From Fagopyrum homotropicum (Eukaryota; Streptophyta; Magnoliopsida; Caryophyllales; Polygonaceae), in the NCBI GenBank assembly GCA_033239125.1, contig BSWB01000005.1, forward strand, positions 47,972,993 through 48,036,992: 64,000 bases of DNA, in the 5' to 3' direction. Under the pieces are notes generated by a model that did no database searches, was not told the origin of the DNA, and saw only the letters and a program-made list of their open reading frames with translations. Positions 23,615-35,563 of this stretch are shown piece after piece; the first letter of the stretch is position 1; every line of letters begins with the position of its first letter. Both the position numbers and the translations under genes were made by a program.

Positions 23615-25320
23615 TGTAATAGCTAGGACTTCCGAAGTCTAATAAATGTTGATTAACTTAATCAATGCTAGTAATTGACATATAACTCGCTAAGATTGCG
23701 TAAGTATTGAGTATAAGTCCCACCGTTATGTTCCTCGCGTAATTGTGGGCTTATGGTGAAAATTTCACTTTCCCCCCGGGTAATTAGTTTTACCCTCTCG
23801 TGTTATTTGGAGCATTTGGGAGCTCCATTTAATAAAAATGCAGTTGAGAGAAATGATGAGGACATCGGATATGTCCTAGATATGAAATTACATTGAGAGT
23901 CAAAACGGCCAAAATAGTCGTTATTTCGTTTGTTAACGGCTAAAAAAGGCGGCTTAGGAATACACGTTTTCCGAGACAATTGTGGAATAATTATCCCTAC
24001 AATATTCCAAATTTATTATTCCAATCTCGAGAAGTTTGGAGAAGGGGGTTCGTCCCGCCTTTGGATCTCTTAAAGGATAATTATCAGCTTCGCTAAAGGA
24101 TAATTATCGTCTTCACTATAAATAGCGGAAAATCCTTTATTAATTCATTTCCTTTCATGTTTCCTCGTAAAAGCTCTGATTTCTCTCAACCTTCAAACTC
24201 AGATCTACTGTCCGTTTCTAATCCAATTTCAATTCCGTTTGAGTTTCGAAATTCCTCTCCTCATTCTCTTCATATCAAGACCGAGTTTCTGCATTTCCAT
24301 GTATATATAGATCTGGTCGAGCATATATTTCACCAGGATGGTGCCGTCACTCAGATTCCGGTGAATATGATGTTGTCCATGCGTATCCTGTGTCGTTGTG
24401 ATTCCGAATCTTCTTTCAGATCGTCAATCGGGTTAGTAACGAATAAGTTATAAATTTATTCGTTTTCCGCGCTACAATTTGGCCTAAATTGACTTTAGGC
24501 TTGTCAAAATGGATAATTAGAAATTCCATTATGGTCGTTATATTATTCAGGTGATTATGGGTTGTTTGTTTGATGAAATCTGATAACAAGTGGGTTTAGA
24601 AATTGCCTGCGGGCAAAACGTTATTCTGGCGAAATTTAATTAATTAATTAAAGGTTAATTAATTAAATTAGGATTAGAATTGAGATTGAGGAATGTTGAT
24701 TAGATACTATCTTGAGATTGAGGAATTGTGAGCTATGTTGACATATTGAGGTTTAGTTAGTTGTGAGGCTTATAGATTGATTGTGATCCTTATGGATCCC
24801 TTGGGTCTAGGTGTGACCTTTTTGATTGATAGGAGTATTGATATCTCTTTATGCCTTGTTATTAGGCAGTGTCCCTCTCAGGATTTGAGGTTGATTGTGG
24901 TTGAGGTTGTACGAGGTTGAGGTAAGTCCGTATGACTTACTTAGCTACCATCCTTATATTCGGTGTTTGCATGAGTGGTGTATGTATTATATGCTTGATA
25001 TGATAGCATGAGACGTCGAGTATTACCGACCTATGTTTTATTGATAGCCCTAGTGTGTGGCAGTGATAACACTTCCCTTCATCATGTAAGGAGCTGGGGT
25101 GTTCTCTGTGCTCATGCCATCCGGTTTATAGGAAGGGCGCAATCCACTCCCATTAGGTACACGGGTTGTGTGACTGACACTACTTCCAGATGGACGTCAG
25201 GCCTAGAGGCGGGGATGATACGGTCCTCGTGTCACATAGTTTCATCTATCTATATATATATGATTTGAAAGAATGACTATTATATAAAGATGATAAAATG
25301 GGTAAATGTGTGATAGCATG
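23615..25320 (+). repeat. Gypsy 3' LTR, right end missing
   Basis: It starts TGTAATAGCTAGG after the tract ATGGGTGTGTGA and is collinear with the complement of 40577-42701. The last ~500 bp, including the ...GTGTTACA end, are missing. Promoter elements lie at 24076-24124. Confidence 0.9.
24076..24124 (+). promoter_or_regulatory. LTR promoter: two GATAATTATC boxes and TATA
   Basis: Two identical 10-bp palindromes GATAATTATC (24076-24085 and 24099-24108) are followed by TATAAATA (24117-24124). The palindrome contains a GATAA I-box-like core on both strands. The related LTRs at 31456 and 42192 keep the TATA box and one perfect box. Confidence 0.65.
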
Positions 25321-25375
25321 ATTTGAAAGAATGACTATTATATAAAGATGATAGGAGGGGATGATACGGTCCTCT
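25321..25375. other. Scrambled junction filler
   Basis: 25321-25351 repeats 25261-25297 (ATTTGAAAGAATGACTATTA...), and 25356-25373 repeats 25212-25229 (GGGGATGATACGGTCCTC). Minus-strand gypsy coding sequence then starts. Short templated copies from nearby sequence like this are typical of end-joining repair of a double-strand break. Confidence 0.75.
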
Positions 25376-26610
25376 GCCTCCCAAGTTGCGTCATCAGCTG
25401 CTCGCATTGACCACTGAATCTTCATTATCGGTATGTCCTTCGAACGCAAGCGTCTCGTACTACGCTCTAGGACAGCTACCGGATGCTCAACGAACGTGTG
25501 GTCTAGATCGATCACTAGATCCTCATGATTGATGATGTGTCTCGGGTCCGGTATGTACTCCCGTAATTGAGACCCATGGAAGATGGGGTGAACACCCTCA
25601 AGCCTTGGTGGCAAAGCAAGTATGTATACTGCATCTCCAACTCGCTCCAGAATCTCGAACGGTCCAACATATCTGGGACTCAGCTTCCCCTTGACATCGA
25701 AACGGCTGATGTCTCGTGTCGGAGATACTCTCAACCAAACCTGAGCTCCAAATCTGAACTGCAGGGGTCTGTACCTCTTATCTACATAAGACTTTTGTCG
25801 ACTCTGCGCTGCTAACATCCGCTCTCGAATCACCGCTACTCGAGCCATGTCATCCTGAATCTGCTCAGGTGCTATTCCGCTAGCACTCTTCTGCTCGTAC
25901 CAGCACAACAGTGTACGACATCCTTGTCCGTATAAAGACTCATAAGGAGCCATCCGGATCGATGCGTGTCAACTGTTGTTGAACGAAAACTCTACTAAGG
26001 GAAGGTGATCTGGCCACACCTGTCCCTAGTCTAACACGTAGGCTCTCTACATGTCCTCCAGAGTCTGGATGGTCCGCTCGGACTGACCATCAGTTTGAGG
26101 ATGATAAGCAGTCGTGAACTGCAGACTCATACCTAGGGCGGCATGCACTTGCTGCCAGGACCTCGAGGTGTACCGTCCGTCTTTGTCAAAGACTATAGTC
26201 CTAGGTACTCCATGAAGTCTCACTATCTGTCTGGTGAACTCCTCAACCAATCGACTCACCGGCCACGTCTCCTTTATGGGAATAAAATGTGCGGACTTCG
26301 TCAGTCCATCTACTATAACCCAGATATCATCAAAACCACGACTCGGTCTCAAACCGGTAACGAAATCTATAGAGATGACCTCCCACTTCCACTGAGGAAC
26401 GGGAAGTGGGTGTAGCTCGCCTCTTGGTCGATGATGCTCTATCTTGACCTGCTGACAGGTCGCACACTGAGCTACATATCTCGTGACATCTGGCTTCAGA
26501 CCTCCCTACCAGAAAGAGTGTCTCATATCTTGATAAATCTTACTCACACCGGAGTGCACTGAGTAAGGTGAAGAGTGAGCCTCCTATAGGATCCTCTGTC
26601 TCAAATCTCG
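25375..26610 (-). pseudogene. Gypsy integrase and chromodomain-like tail
   Basis: On the minus strand the HHCC region lies around 26600-26440, followed by the integrase core with WVIVDGLTKSAHF (first aspartate), IVFDKDGRYTSR and HPQTDGQSERTIQTLEDM (third acidic residue), 26352-26047. The C-terminal part includes MAPYESLYG (25953), RYVGPFEILERVG, and a tail VLERSTRRLRSKDIP...WEAEDRI typical of Tekay/Del chromoviruses. A frame break near 25960-26046 separates core from C-terminus. The triad residues appear present, but the gene is broken. Confidence 0.85.
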
Positions 26611-26879
26611 ATTCGAAGGCACACATACACGCTTCTGGCGTGTCCAGATCCCATCAGCACCTACTACTAACTGTGGTGTCTCTCCTCGAGATATCCTGTC
26701 TCGGATCTGTGTCAAAGCTGGGCAACTCTCTTGTTTTTGTCGAATTTCGCCCAACAGATCAGATACTATCTCCAAGGTGGACAACTAGTTGTCGAAATCC
26801 GGGAAGTGGATATCTATCTCTAGCCATGCAAGGTCTAGCTGGAACTGTGGATGTGCTATCAACCTAGCGATAACCATCT

Positions 26880-27665
26880 TCCGGGGAGTCTTCCTACTAA
26901 GGGCATCAGCTACCACGTACGAAGAGAAATACCATACCCATGATCTGGAGTCTTCCTACTAAGGGCATCATCTACCACATCAGCTACCACATTCGCCTTC
27001 CCTGGGTGGTATATCTGACACATAGCTCGGTACAGATAATGCCTCCAAATCTTCAAAGCATGAACGACAACAGCCAACTCTAGATCATGGGTAGGGTAAT
27101 TCTCTTCGTACGTCTTCATTTTTCGAGACGCGTAAACAATCACCTTACCCTTTGCATCAGAACACATTCCAACCCAAGCTTGGATGCATCGCTGTAAACC
27201 ACGAAGTCCTCAATGCCCTTTGGTTGAGCTAGGATAAGAGTAGAGGTAAGCCTTTTCTTGAGCTCCTCGAAGCTCTACAGGCACGACTCGGACCAGACGA
27301 ACCTCGTAGACTTTCACAGCAAGGAGGCGTACCCCCTTGACGTTCTTAGGAGGCGGCCAAGATGCTACTGACTCGATCTTTGCCGCTTCTACTTTGATCC
27401 CTTCATTTGAAACGATGAAACCAATAAATGCTATCTCGGACATCCAAAACTCGCACTTAGAGAGCTTAGCGTAAATCTCTCTATCTTGCAGGACTTGGAG
27501 TACGATCTTTAAATGTCCTGCATGCTCCTCTCTGATGCGTGAGTATACCAGAATGGCATCTATGAGCACAACTACAAACTGGTCTAGGAAGTCGATGAAA
27601 ATGCTATTGATCGCAGTGCGTTCGTAAGCCCGAATGACATTACTACAAACTCGTAGTACCCACAT
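26880..27665 (-). pseudogene. Gypsy RT C-terminus and RNase H, internally deleted
   Basis: The minus-strand segment 27665-27210 carries FIDFLDQFVVVLIDAILVYS: the usual IDD active site reads IDA, with alanine codon at 27555-27557, so the second catalytic aspartate is lost. RNase H (27167-26910) jumps from HYLYRAMCQIY to HPGKANVVAD, skipping about 40 residues that contain the TDHKSLKY region. A short direct repeat (GAGTCTTCCTACTAAGGGCA at 26887 and 26949) marks local rearrangement. Confidence 0.85.
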
Positions 27666-28165
27666 CTAGTCCAAAATTCCGTCTTGCCTATGTCCTTCTC
27701 TCTCACCCTCAACTGGTGATATCCAAATCTCCGATCGATCCGTGAATACACTGAAGCTCCATGCAGTTGATCCAAAAGATCATCGATACGGGGCAATGGG
27801 TACTTATTCTTGATTGTCACCTTGTTAAGCTCTCGGTAGTCGATACATAACCTCATTGATCCGTCTTTCTTCTTGACGAAGAGAACTGGTACGCCGCAAG
27901 GAGAAACACTAGGGTGGTTGAAGCCCTTCTTAGCTAATTCCTCGAGCTGCTTCTTCAACTCAAGCATCTCGATAGGCGCCATAAGATAAGGAGCCTTAGA
28001 GATGGGTCTCGTACCGGGCACTAGTTCTATGCCAAAGTCTACACTCTTTTCTGGAGGTAAACCTGATGGCTCCTCTAAGACGTCAGCAAACTTGCAAGCT
28101 AATGAGATCTCCTCCAAATCCAGACTCGTACTATCCTTCATGGCATAGCACCAAAAACCTCGCAT
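27584..28165 (-). pseudogene. Gypsy reverse transcriptase N-terminal half
   Basis: A 193-codon open stretch with the standard gypsy RT blocks: GTRPISKAPYLMAPIEMLEL, PVLFVKKKDGSMRLCIDYRE, LNKVTIKNKYPLPRIDDLLD and YEFVVMSFGLTNA. A frameshift after LTNA moves the C-terminal half into the frame described at 26880-27665. The two halves together would be about the usual length. Confidence 0.9.
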
Positions 28166-28565
28166 CCCTGAATGATATGTCTCGCAACATGCACTGCACT
28201 GATGATTGTATCATACTTCCCGAGATCCCATCCTCTGAAGATCTCAACATGGCATGCATCTGTAGTTACCGGCACAGTCCTCTTGCCGATGTCCAGAACT
28301 GCTCGGTGTCGATCCATCCAATCCATACCCAAAATAACTTCTTCGTGTCGTAAGTACATGATGAAATAGTCAACTGGCCAATCGCGACCTCCCAGTCTAA
28401 TAGGGCAATCGCAAACCTCTCGTGTACCTCTAATCTTACCCCCATCGCGTAATCCTATAGAGAAGGGTCTACCTTCCACGGTAACTAAGGCCAATCTATC
28501 TAAACATGCATCAGATATAAAAGAATGTGTAACACCGGTATCGAAAAGAACTCTGACAAGAAAAC
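28138..28565 (-). pseudogene. Gypsy aspartic protease
   Basis: The minus-strand sequence has the active-site phrase LFDTGVTHSFIS (about 28554-28519; the usual form is DSGATHSFIS), then a flap region and VILGMDWM near 28330, standard for retropepsins of gypsy elements. It leads towards the RT through a short linker. Its start is not defined because it is part of a polyprotein. Confidence 0.8.
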
Positions 28566-28567
28566 CA

Positions 28568-29491
28568 TTAATATGAATGGTACTTGTGGTCGTTGGCGTT
28601 GTCGGCTCTACAACACCCCTTAGTCATACACTCTAGCTGATGCATCTCTGGTGTTTTTTGAACCGCCAACTCGTCCTCTACCTCTCCCGTGTCCCAGAGT
28701 GGAACCTTGAGGATTAGTAGAACTAGGAACTCTCTATTGCTGCTACTGATACTGAGATCTTTGTCCACCTCCTGCAACACTAGCAAGTGAAGAGCCCTGC
28801 TGAGATATCGCCTTTCCTTGATGGCAGAATGCAACTCTATGTCTGGGCTTTCCGCAGGAGTAGCAAGTCACAACTGTCGTCCTCTATCGGAACTCCGTAT
28901 CGTCGGCTAGAATCCTAGGTGTCTTATTGTCTGACCATGCCCGAATCCTGATGCTCCAGCTACAGTGCTGGCTGGTCCATTCTTTTGTATCTTCGCAAGA
29001 CCTCCTGCCTGAAGAGTTCTCCTGAGATCCGGTCTATTCCTAAGCATACTTCTTATCGACTCCAAAGTTGAATCCATATGGTCCATCCAAAGCTCGACTT
29101 CCGGACTTGCTCCATCTTGAACTTTGATGTTCTCAATTGGTCTTACGGGTACTAGCGGTGTAGGTGCAGGTCCTCCAGTCCTGATAGCTTCTTCAACTCT
29201 TTGCACGTAGTCGCGATAGGTAGAATCTCCTTTGGACACTCGACCGGACTCTGTCGATGGCGGTCTTTATGCTCCAGACCTAGCAGCAGCCCCGTTTCCA
29301 CCCTCAGGAACAACAGTCTCAACAACTTCTTCAACTAACGCCTCAAAGATAGGTGGTTCAACAACTAGGGCTTGTCCTCGACCTCTAGCTAGTGGAGGTC
29401 TTCCTGCACGTCCTCGTCCACGGACGGAAGGTGGAAGAGGTGGTTGACCCCTTCCTCGCCCTATAGCAGATATAGCTCTAGAACGCGCCAT
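28568..29491 (-). pseudogene. Gypsy gag remnant
   Basis: The minus-strand ATG at 29491 begins MARSRAISAIGRGRGQPPLP, an Arg/Gly/Pro-rich N-terminus usual for Tekay gag. Frameshifts follow near 29270 and 28910. A single zinc knuckle, CYSCGKPRHRVAFC, lies near 28810-28865. The total of about 920 nt is too short for a complete gag of this lineage, and the capsid core seems deleted. Confidence 0.75.
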
Positions 29492-29757
29492 CTGCTATAA
29501 GGATGGATATATAAGAAGCTATATATGGCCACACTATAGCTAAAGAAAAAATCCGGAAAAAGCACATATAAAGGCCAACATCAAAGAAACACTAATTGTT
29601 GAGATCCGCGGAGGTAGTGGTGGTCGCCCGTACATCTATCCCAGACCGAACAGTTTAAAACAAAAACCCCGTTTTTGAAAATGTTAGACCTCTTGCGGGT
29701 TCTATTTATTTATCCATCCGATCTTTAAAAGATTTTGAGTGCCATTGCTGCCAACCT

Positions 29758-29770
29758 GCCTTTGATACCA
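29758..29770 (-). other. Primer binding site, tRNA-Met
   Basis: On the minus strand TGGTATCAAAGGC, a slightly variant initiator tRNA-Met site, lies 3 bp inside the LTR end at 29774. Confidence 0.8.
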
Positions 29771-29773
29771 TAT

Positions 29774-29817
29774 TGTAACATCCCAAGTTCTAAGAACTCA
29801 AAGCGTTACGGGATAGG
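29774..29817 (-). repeat. 5' LTR fragment (inner 44 bp), split
   Basis: TGTAACATCCCAAGTTCTAA and following bases resemble the LTR at 32361, not the LTR that starts at 29818. The LTR resumes at 42707 (ACCTCACAATGGG) after the nested element. ATAGG (29813-29817) is duplicated at 42702-42706. Confidence 0.85.
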
Positions 29818-31965
29818 TGTAACACTCCGAATCCGCGGGACTCGGGATGTCACATTGGGCTAGGATCTCACAATGGATCCTGACCCTAGCCTGACAACAA
29901 GTTCACTGGACCTTACAACATGGCACTGACAGATATAAAACAAATACATAAAATAGTATAAATTGTACGACCCAAAGTAAACAACAACGTAGCCGAGTAT
30001 ATAAAATGACATCCTCACACAGGAGGTACAAAAGATCATCCTCACGCAGAGGGGAAACCAACAACCCCAAACCAACCACCTAATGTACGAGAGTCCTCGG
30101 CCTGTCACCCTGCTAGATCACCCAGTAGCGCCTAACCTGTAAACATCTACAACACGGTATGAAACCGTTAGCTAACCATACATATATGAGGTAATGCATA
30201 AGCAGAAACACAATCATGAAAGATAAACACCTCACCATGCTATCACACATTTACCCATTTATTATCTTTATATAATAACCATTCACTCAAAAACCATATA
30301 TATATAGATAGATGAAAGTATGTGACACGAGGACCGATACATCCCCGCCTTTGAGTGCAATGTCCAGCTGTACGAGTATCGGTCACACAATCCGTGTACC
30401 CTATGGGAGTGGATTGTGCCCTTCCTGTAAACCAGTCTGGCCCGACATTAGAGAACCTCTCAAACTCCACGGCGGGATGAAAGGGAAAGGTTATCACAAC
30501 CACGCAGTGGGGCAGTCAATAAAACATAGGTCAATAAAAACGACAATTCATGCTATCATAGCAAACATATAAAGAATACACCACTCATGCAAACACCCAA
30601 TATAAGGATGGCAGCTAAGTAAGTCCAACGAACTTACCTCAACCTCGTACAATCATAACCACGATCAACCTACAATCCTGAGAGGGACATTGCCTAATAA
30701 CAAGGCATAAAGAGATATCAATACTCCTATCAATCAAAAACGTTACATCTAGACCCAAGGGATCCATAAGGATCATAATCAATCTATAAGCCTCACATAA
30801 GGATCATAATCAATCATAACCACGATAAACCTCAATATTTCAACATAACTTACCATTCCTCAAATCTCAAGGTAGTATCTAATCAACATTCCTCAATCTC
30901 AATTCTAATCCTAATTTAATTAATTAACCTTTGATTAATTAATTAGATTTTGTCAAAATAACGTTTTGCCCATAGGCAATTTCTAAACCCTCTGTCATCA
31001 GGTTTCATCAAACAAACAACCCATTATCACCAGAATAATATAACAACCATAATGTAATTTCTAATTATCCATTTTGACAAGCCTAAGCTCAATTTAGGCA
31101 AAATTGCAATACGGAAGACGAATAAATTCATAACTTATTCGTTACTAACCAGATTGACGATCTGAAAGAAGATTCAGAATCACAACAACGCAGGCTACGC
31201 ATGGACAACATCAAATTCATCGGAATCTAAGCGACGGAACCATTCTGGTGACATATATGCTCGACAGCCCTCCATATACTCGGAAATGCAGAAACTCGGT
31301 ACCGTGATGAAGAGAATGAAGAGAGGAATCCAGAAACTCAAACGGAATTGAAATCGGATTAGAAACGGAGAGTAGATCTGAGTTTGAAGGTTGAGAAAAA
31401 TCAGAGCTTTTACGAGGAAACGTGAAAGGAAATGAATTAATAAAAGATTTTCCGCTATTTATAGTGAAGACGATAATTATCCTTTAGTAAAGTCCATAAT
31501 TATCCTTTAATCGATCCAAAGGCGGGTCGAACCTCTTTCTCCAAACTTCTCGAGATCGGAACATTAAATCTGGAATATTGTAGGGATAATTATTCCACAA
31601 CTGCCTCGGAAAACGTGTATTCCTAAGCCGTCTTTCTTAGCCGTTAAGAAACGAAATAGCGACTCTTTTGGCCGTTTTGCCTCTCCATGTTATTTCATAT
31701 CTAGGACATATCCGATGTCGTGATCATTTCTCTCAACTGCATTTTTATTAATTGGAGCTCCCAAATGCTCCAAATAACACCGGAGGGTAAAAATAATTAC
31801 CCGGGGGAAAAAGTAAAAATTTCCCCAAACATCCAAAATTACGCCAGGAACATAACGGTGGGACTCTTACTCATCACTTGCGAAGTCTTCGCGAGTTATA
31901 TGTTAATTACTATCAACGATTAAGTTAATCAACACTAATTAGAATTTGAAATCCTAGCTATTACA
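29818..31965 (-). repeat. 3' LTR (2148 bp)
   Basis: On the minus strand it starts TGTAATAGCTAGG after the polypurine tract and ends ...GGAGTGTTACA. It includes the complement of TATAAATA at 31456-31463 and a GATAATTATC box just upstream of it in LTR orientation. Confidence 0.9.
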
Positions 31966-32004
31966 TCACACACCCCTTAAAAAAAAGTTTTGTCCCGAAA
32001 CTTG
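31966..32004 (-). other. Polypurine tract and upstream hairpin
   Basis: On the minus strand AAGTTTCGGGACAAAACTT (31986-32004) is followed by a tract of eight T and AAGGGG, then TGTGTGA and the LTR. The near-palindrome AAGTTTCG/CGAAACTT recurs at 35582-35600 and 52132-52150. Confidence 0.8.
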
Positions 32005-32072
32005 AACAATTCCCAAATCCTCTCGGACTCATACGCCGAGGTATAACTCTCACTCTTTCTATCGGAGGTATC

Positions 32073-32360
32073 ACATCTCCGTTCAAAAGATCACAACCTA
32101 TAACAATCTATAACCTCAAGTATAAACATGGAGGAATCATCATCTCCAGGAAACAGGGCCATAACGCTACCCAAAGGCGTAGAGGAATCACGTCTCTCGC
32201 CATACCACATCACAAGGCATAGAGGAAGCACATCTCTAGTCAAAACATATCACAAGCATAGAAGAAATACATCTCTAGCCAACCCATAAACATATAAATC
32301 GCATGGAGGAATCACATCTCCACTGAACTATGTCCATCAAGGTAGCATGGAGGAAAGAAC
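32073..32360 (-). repeat. 288-bp direct duplication, left copy
   Basis: Collinear with 35743-36030 at a constant offset of 3670 bp without indels and with about five substitutions. It is part of the degenerate 3' UTR repeat region of the 29818-42701 element. Confidence 0.95.
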
Positions 32361-35300
32361 TATAACACCCCAAATTCTGAGAACTCGGGGAGCTACTGGT
32401 TAGGACCTCACAATGGGTCCCGACCTTAGTTTGACAACAATTTAACTTGGATCTTACAACAAGGCACAAAAGTATTTAAAGCATTTGAAAACTTTAAACA
32501 ATATATACATGAAGAATATGTATCAGCCTTACAAAGCAAAGGTACCAAAACGACATATATGAAGAACATAAGACATTCCCGTCCCCAACTAAATGAGTAC
32601 GTGGACCCGGCTGACCATTCCCTCCGGATCTCTCTACAACTGTCTTAACCTGCAAGGCATCTACAAGCGGTATAAAACCGTTAGCTAACATTCTATGCGT
32701 AAGTATAAAGGTAAAAGCACAAACACACAATATACACAATCAACATGCAACACTCAATCCTTTTATTATCTTTAATTAGGTGATAGGTTATTACTAATGA
32801 TACTTATTTTGTGACACGAGGGATTCCAAAACCTCGCCCCTGTCCCCGTTTACCAACGTGGAATGGTACTAATGCATTTGACCGTCTACCGGACTAGGCT
32901 GGTCGCAAGGAACCTCCTAGACTCTCGCAAGAGCTAGGCAGATGATGTCACGACCCATTATCATACACTTGGGTCAATTACGTAAATAATAAAGTCGGCC
33001 TAATCCGGTTTTGTTGTTTATCATAACTAACAAACACCACTCATACACATTACACTCATACAAGAAGCCAGCTAAGTAAGTCCGTGGACTTACCGAATTA
33101 AATCTCGTCTCTCTTAGCAACACTAAATCAGTAGCTGCAGGAACTCAGTTGCCTGTCAAAGGAGGCAAGTGTGTCAGAACACTTTCTTGGTAATTAGAAG
33201 TCTAAGACTTCTAAGGTACTAGGTCCTATTAGAACCGAATTTAATACAGTACCAATTTATGGTAAAATGACTATTTTACCCTTGGTCCCGGAACTTCCAA
33301 AAACTCGGAATATGTACTTAAATTATAATTGGAGGCTAACTAACCATACTCTACTCCCTAGGATGATTTTAGGTAACAACTAGAAAAACTACCCCTTTTT
33401 CTATTTCCCGAAAAGTCACTAAAGTCCAATTACAACTTCAAATATAAAATTCGAATAATCTTATAAAAATTCCGAAATAATTCCCTAGTTCATCTATGAT
33501 ATCCTATCTACTCATAGGAGAAAGAATTTTTTAAAACTGTTAAAGCATCGCTTCTACAAAAATTTCTAAAGTTGGGTACAACACTTAACAAGCAACACAT
33601 TGTCTTAACTTTGAAAAATCATAACTCCTTAACTACTCGCTGGATTTATCCCAAATTTTGATATGTTCTACTATAAAATCTTATCTATATTATATCCAAA
33701 ATTCAGCCGCAAAGGAGATCAAAATCCTATTTAAAACTATCTCACAAAACCGAATTTCAGCACAACAGAAAAACTGCTTACGACTCAATCTTGGAAAAAT
33801 CATAAATCTCAAACCACTCGCTGGATGCCTCTCAAATTTTAATATGTTCTACAACAATATGTCAACTATATCATATCCAAAATTCAAGCCCAACGGAGAT
33901 CAAGAACTTATTAAAAACTATCTCACAAAACAGCATCACTTGCTGTTTTCCCCAATAATCAGCACATATATAAAAACTGGATGAGGCATCAACTTTGGAA
34001 CACAATAACTCTCAAACCGTAACTCCGATTCTTCCCAAATTTTAGTATGTTATACTATGTACTACTGTCTATGACATATCCGAAAATAAGCAAAAATAAT
34101 GCGTTTAGCATACCTAAATCTGATCCCGAACTCGACTGCTTGACACTTATTGAAACTCAGAAAAGTGCGAATCTTCACTGCTTCTTCTATGGCTGATCTG
34201 AGTATGATTTGAAGACATAAAGGGAACCCATTAGGCATGAAAAGTGTGGAAGACAGTGCAAGGAAGGAAGGGGTATGACTCTTACCCGATTCCAAAACTC
34301 GAGAGAGAGAGAAGAAGACACAAGGCGGACTGTAAGGCCACTAGATCCGATAGCTCTCTGCGTCCAGATCTACAAGCTGTATGGTATTGTCGACACTGCA
34401 GGGAAGTGAGATGGCTGGTCTACTGCAACGCTTGTCCAGAGGGTTGAGTGCTTCTACGAGGGTGATCATTGTGTGCAGGAGGGAGACCAACGAAGACGCA
34501 AGGCAGCATATCCTCCCTGGCTGATAGCGCCGTTGTGTGTTGGTTTGACAGAACAAGGATTGACGCAAGGTAATAGATCCTCCCTGGCTGGCGTGAATCA
34601 AGGTAACAGAAGGAAGGAAAGTGGCGCTGATGATGGAGTGAAGAGGGAGAGAATATGTCGAGGCTTGATTACCGACGGTTGGGGGCGAAACGTGCAGGCG
34701 TTACACTAAGGGAGAGGGAGTAGCAGCTGCGTCTTGGGCCGGCTATCCTCATGGGCTGGCGGAGATCCAGCTGCGAGATAGGGGATCCAGGGCTGCTGTC
34801 TTCTAGGGTTAAGGTTATGGAAGGCAAGGCAAAGTTGGGCTGTCCGGAAACACACCACTGCTAGGCTGGACTGAAACACACCACTGTTGGGTTGTTGTGG
34901 GCTACGCAAGATGCTGGGCTGGAGAGGGTTGAACGTGCTAGGCTGGAGGGCTGTTAATGGGCTTGTAACCAGCCTCTCCTGGACTGCTGCAGGCTGGGCT
35001 CGAAGTCAAGCTGGGCTGAAATTAAGGTAAGAAAGATGGGTTGTTTTTCTTGTCAAAAATCTGTCAAAACTCGTCATGGCCTTGTCAGGCCCATGAATGA
35101 GTTTGTCACAGATTTGTCGGGCTTTGTCATGGCCTTGTCTCAGCTTAGTCATGGTCTCGTCACAGCTTGTCAAAACTCGTCTAAAGTCATCGGTAAGAAT
35201 GAATTATAATAACTAGGGTTTGATATAAATCTATCATTTTATGTGAATAAAATTCTACATAAAATAATAGATAATTATAAGGATTAAAGCTTGATATAAT

Positions 35301-35563
35301 TTCATCATTTTATGTGAATTAAATTCTACATAAAATAATGAATTATAATAACTAGGGTTTAGTATAAATCTATCATTTTATTTGAATAAAATTCTACATA
35401 AAATAATAGATAATTATAAGGATTAGAGCTTGATATAATTTTATCATTTTATGTGAATTAAATTCTAGATAAAATAATGAAATTTGTGAAGGAAGAGATA
35501 CTAGATAGAAAGGGGAAACCGTCAACGGCGGAATTAGACGGAATAAAAATTCTGGATATTACA
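32361..35563 (-). repeat. Foreign Tekay-like LTR (3203 bp)
   Basis: The left end reads TATAACACCCC (TG to TA at the terminus) and the right end GGATATTACA, with the polypurine tract of its own element just to the right. It is therefore the 3' LTR of a minus-strand element of the same subfamily as 1-2339. The right side of that element is missing. The GC-richer region near 34200-35000 has no convincing gene. Confidence 0.85.

Larger units (their letters stand above)
22879..25320 (+). mobile_element. Gypsy 3' end with truncated LTR
   Basis: The stretch begins inside the C-terminal chromodomain-like coding region (CATCCGATTGCAGTCCTAGAGCG, compare 51437). It runs through a 3' untranslated repeat array and polypurine tract into an LTR starting TGTAATAGCT at 23615, which stops at about 25320, before its normal end. 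It belongs to the same family as the element at 29818-42701. A 28-bp duplication (CTAGAGCGAGGTATGAGATGC) sits near 22894-22942. Confidence 0.85.
25352..29770 (-). mobile_element. Tekay-like gypsy interior, minus strand
   Basis: On the minus strand from right to left: primer site (29758-29770), gag remnant, protease, reverse transcriptase, RNase H, integrase and chromodomain-like tail. The 3' UTR and 3' LTR are missing at the 25352 junction. Its 5' LTR starts at 29774 but is split after 44 bp by the element at 29818-42701. Coding quality is poor: multiple frameshifts, deletions and an altered RT active site. Confidence 0.9.

Noticed and set aside
29232..29491. Arg/Gly-rich host protein
   Set aside because: It is the N-terminus of the gypsy gag on the minus strand, in frame and position for that element.
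31720..31923. Small membrane-like frame near the 3' LTR start
   Set aside because: Entirely inside a duplicated LTR and not conserved as a frame in the 40577-42701 copy.
34240..34710. Short genes in the foreign LTR
   Set aside because: Frames are short, unmatched and lie within an LTR whose borders are clear.
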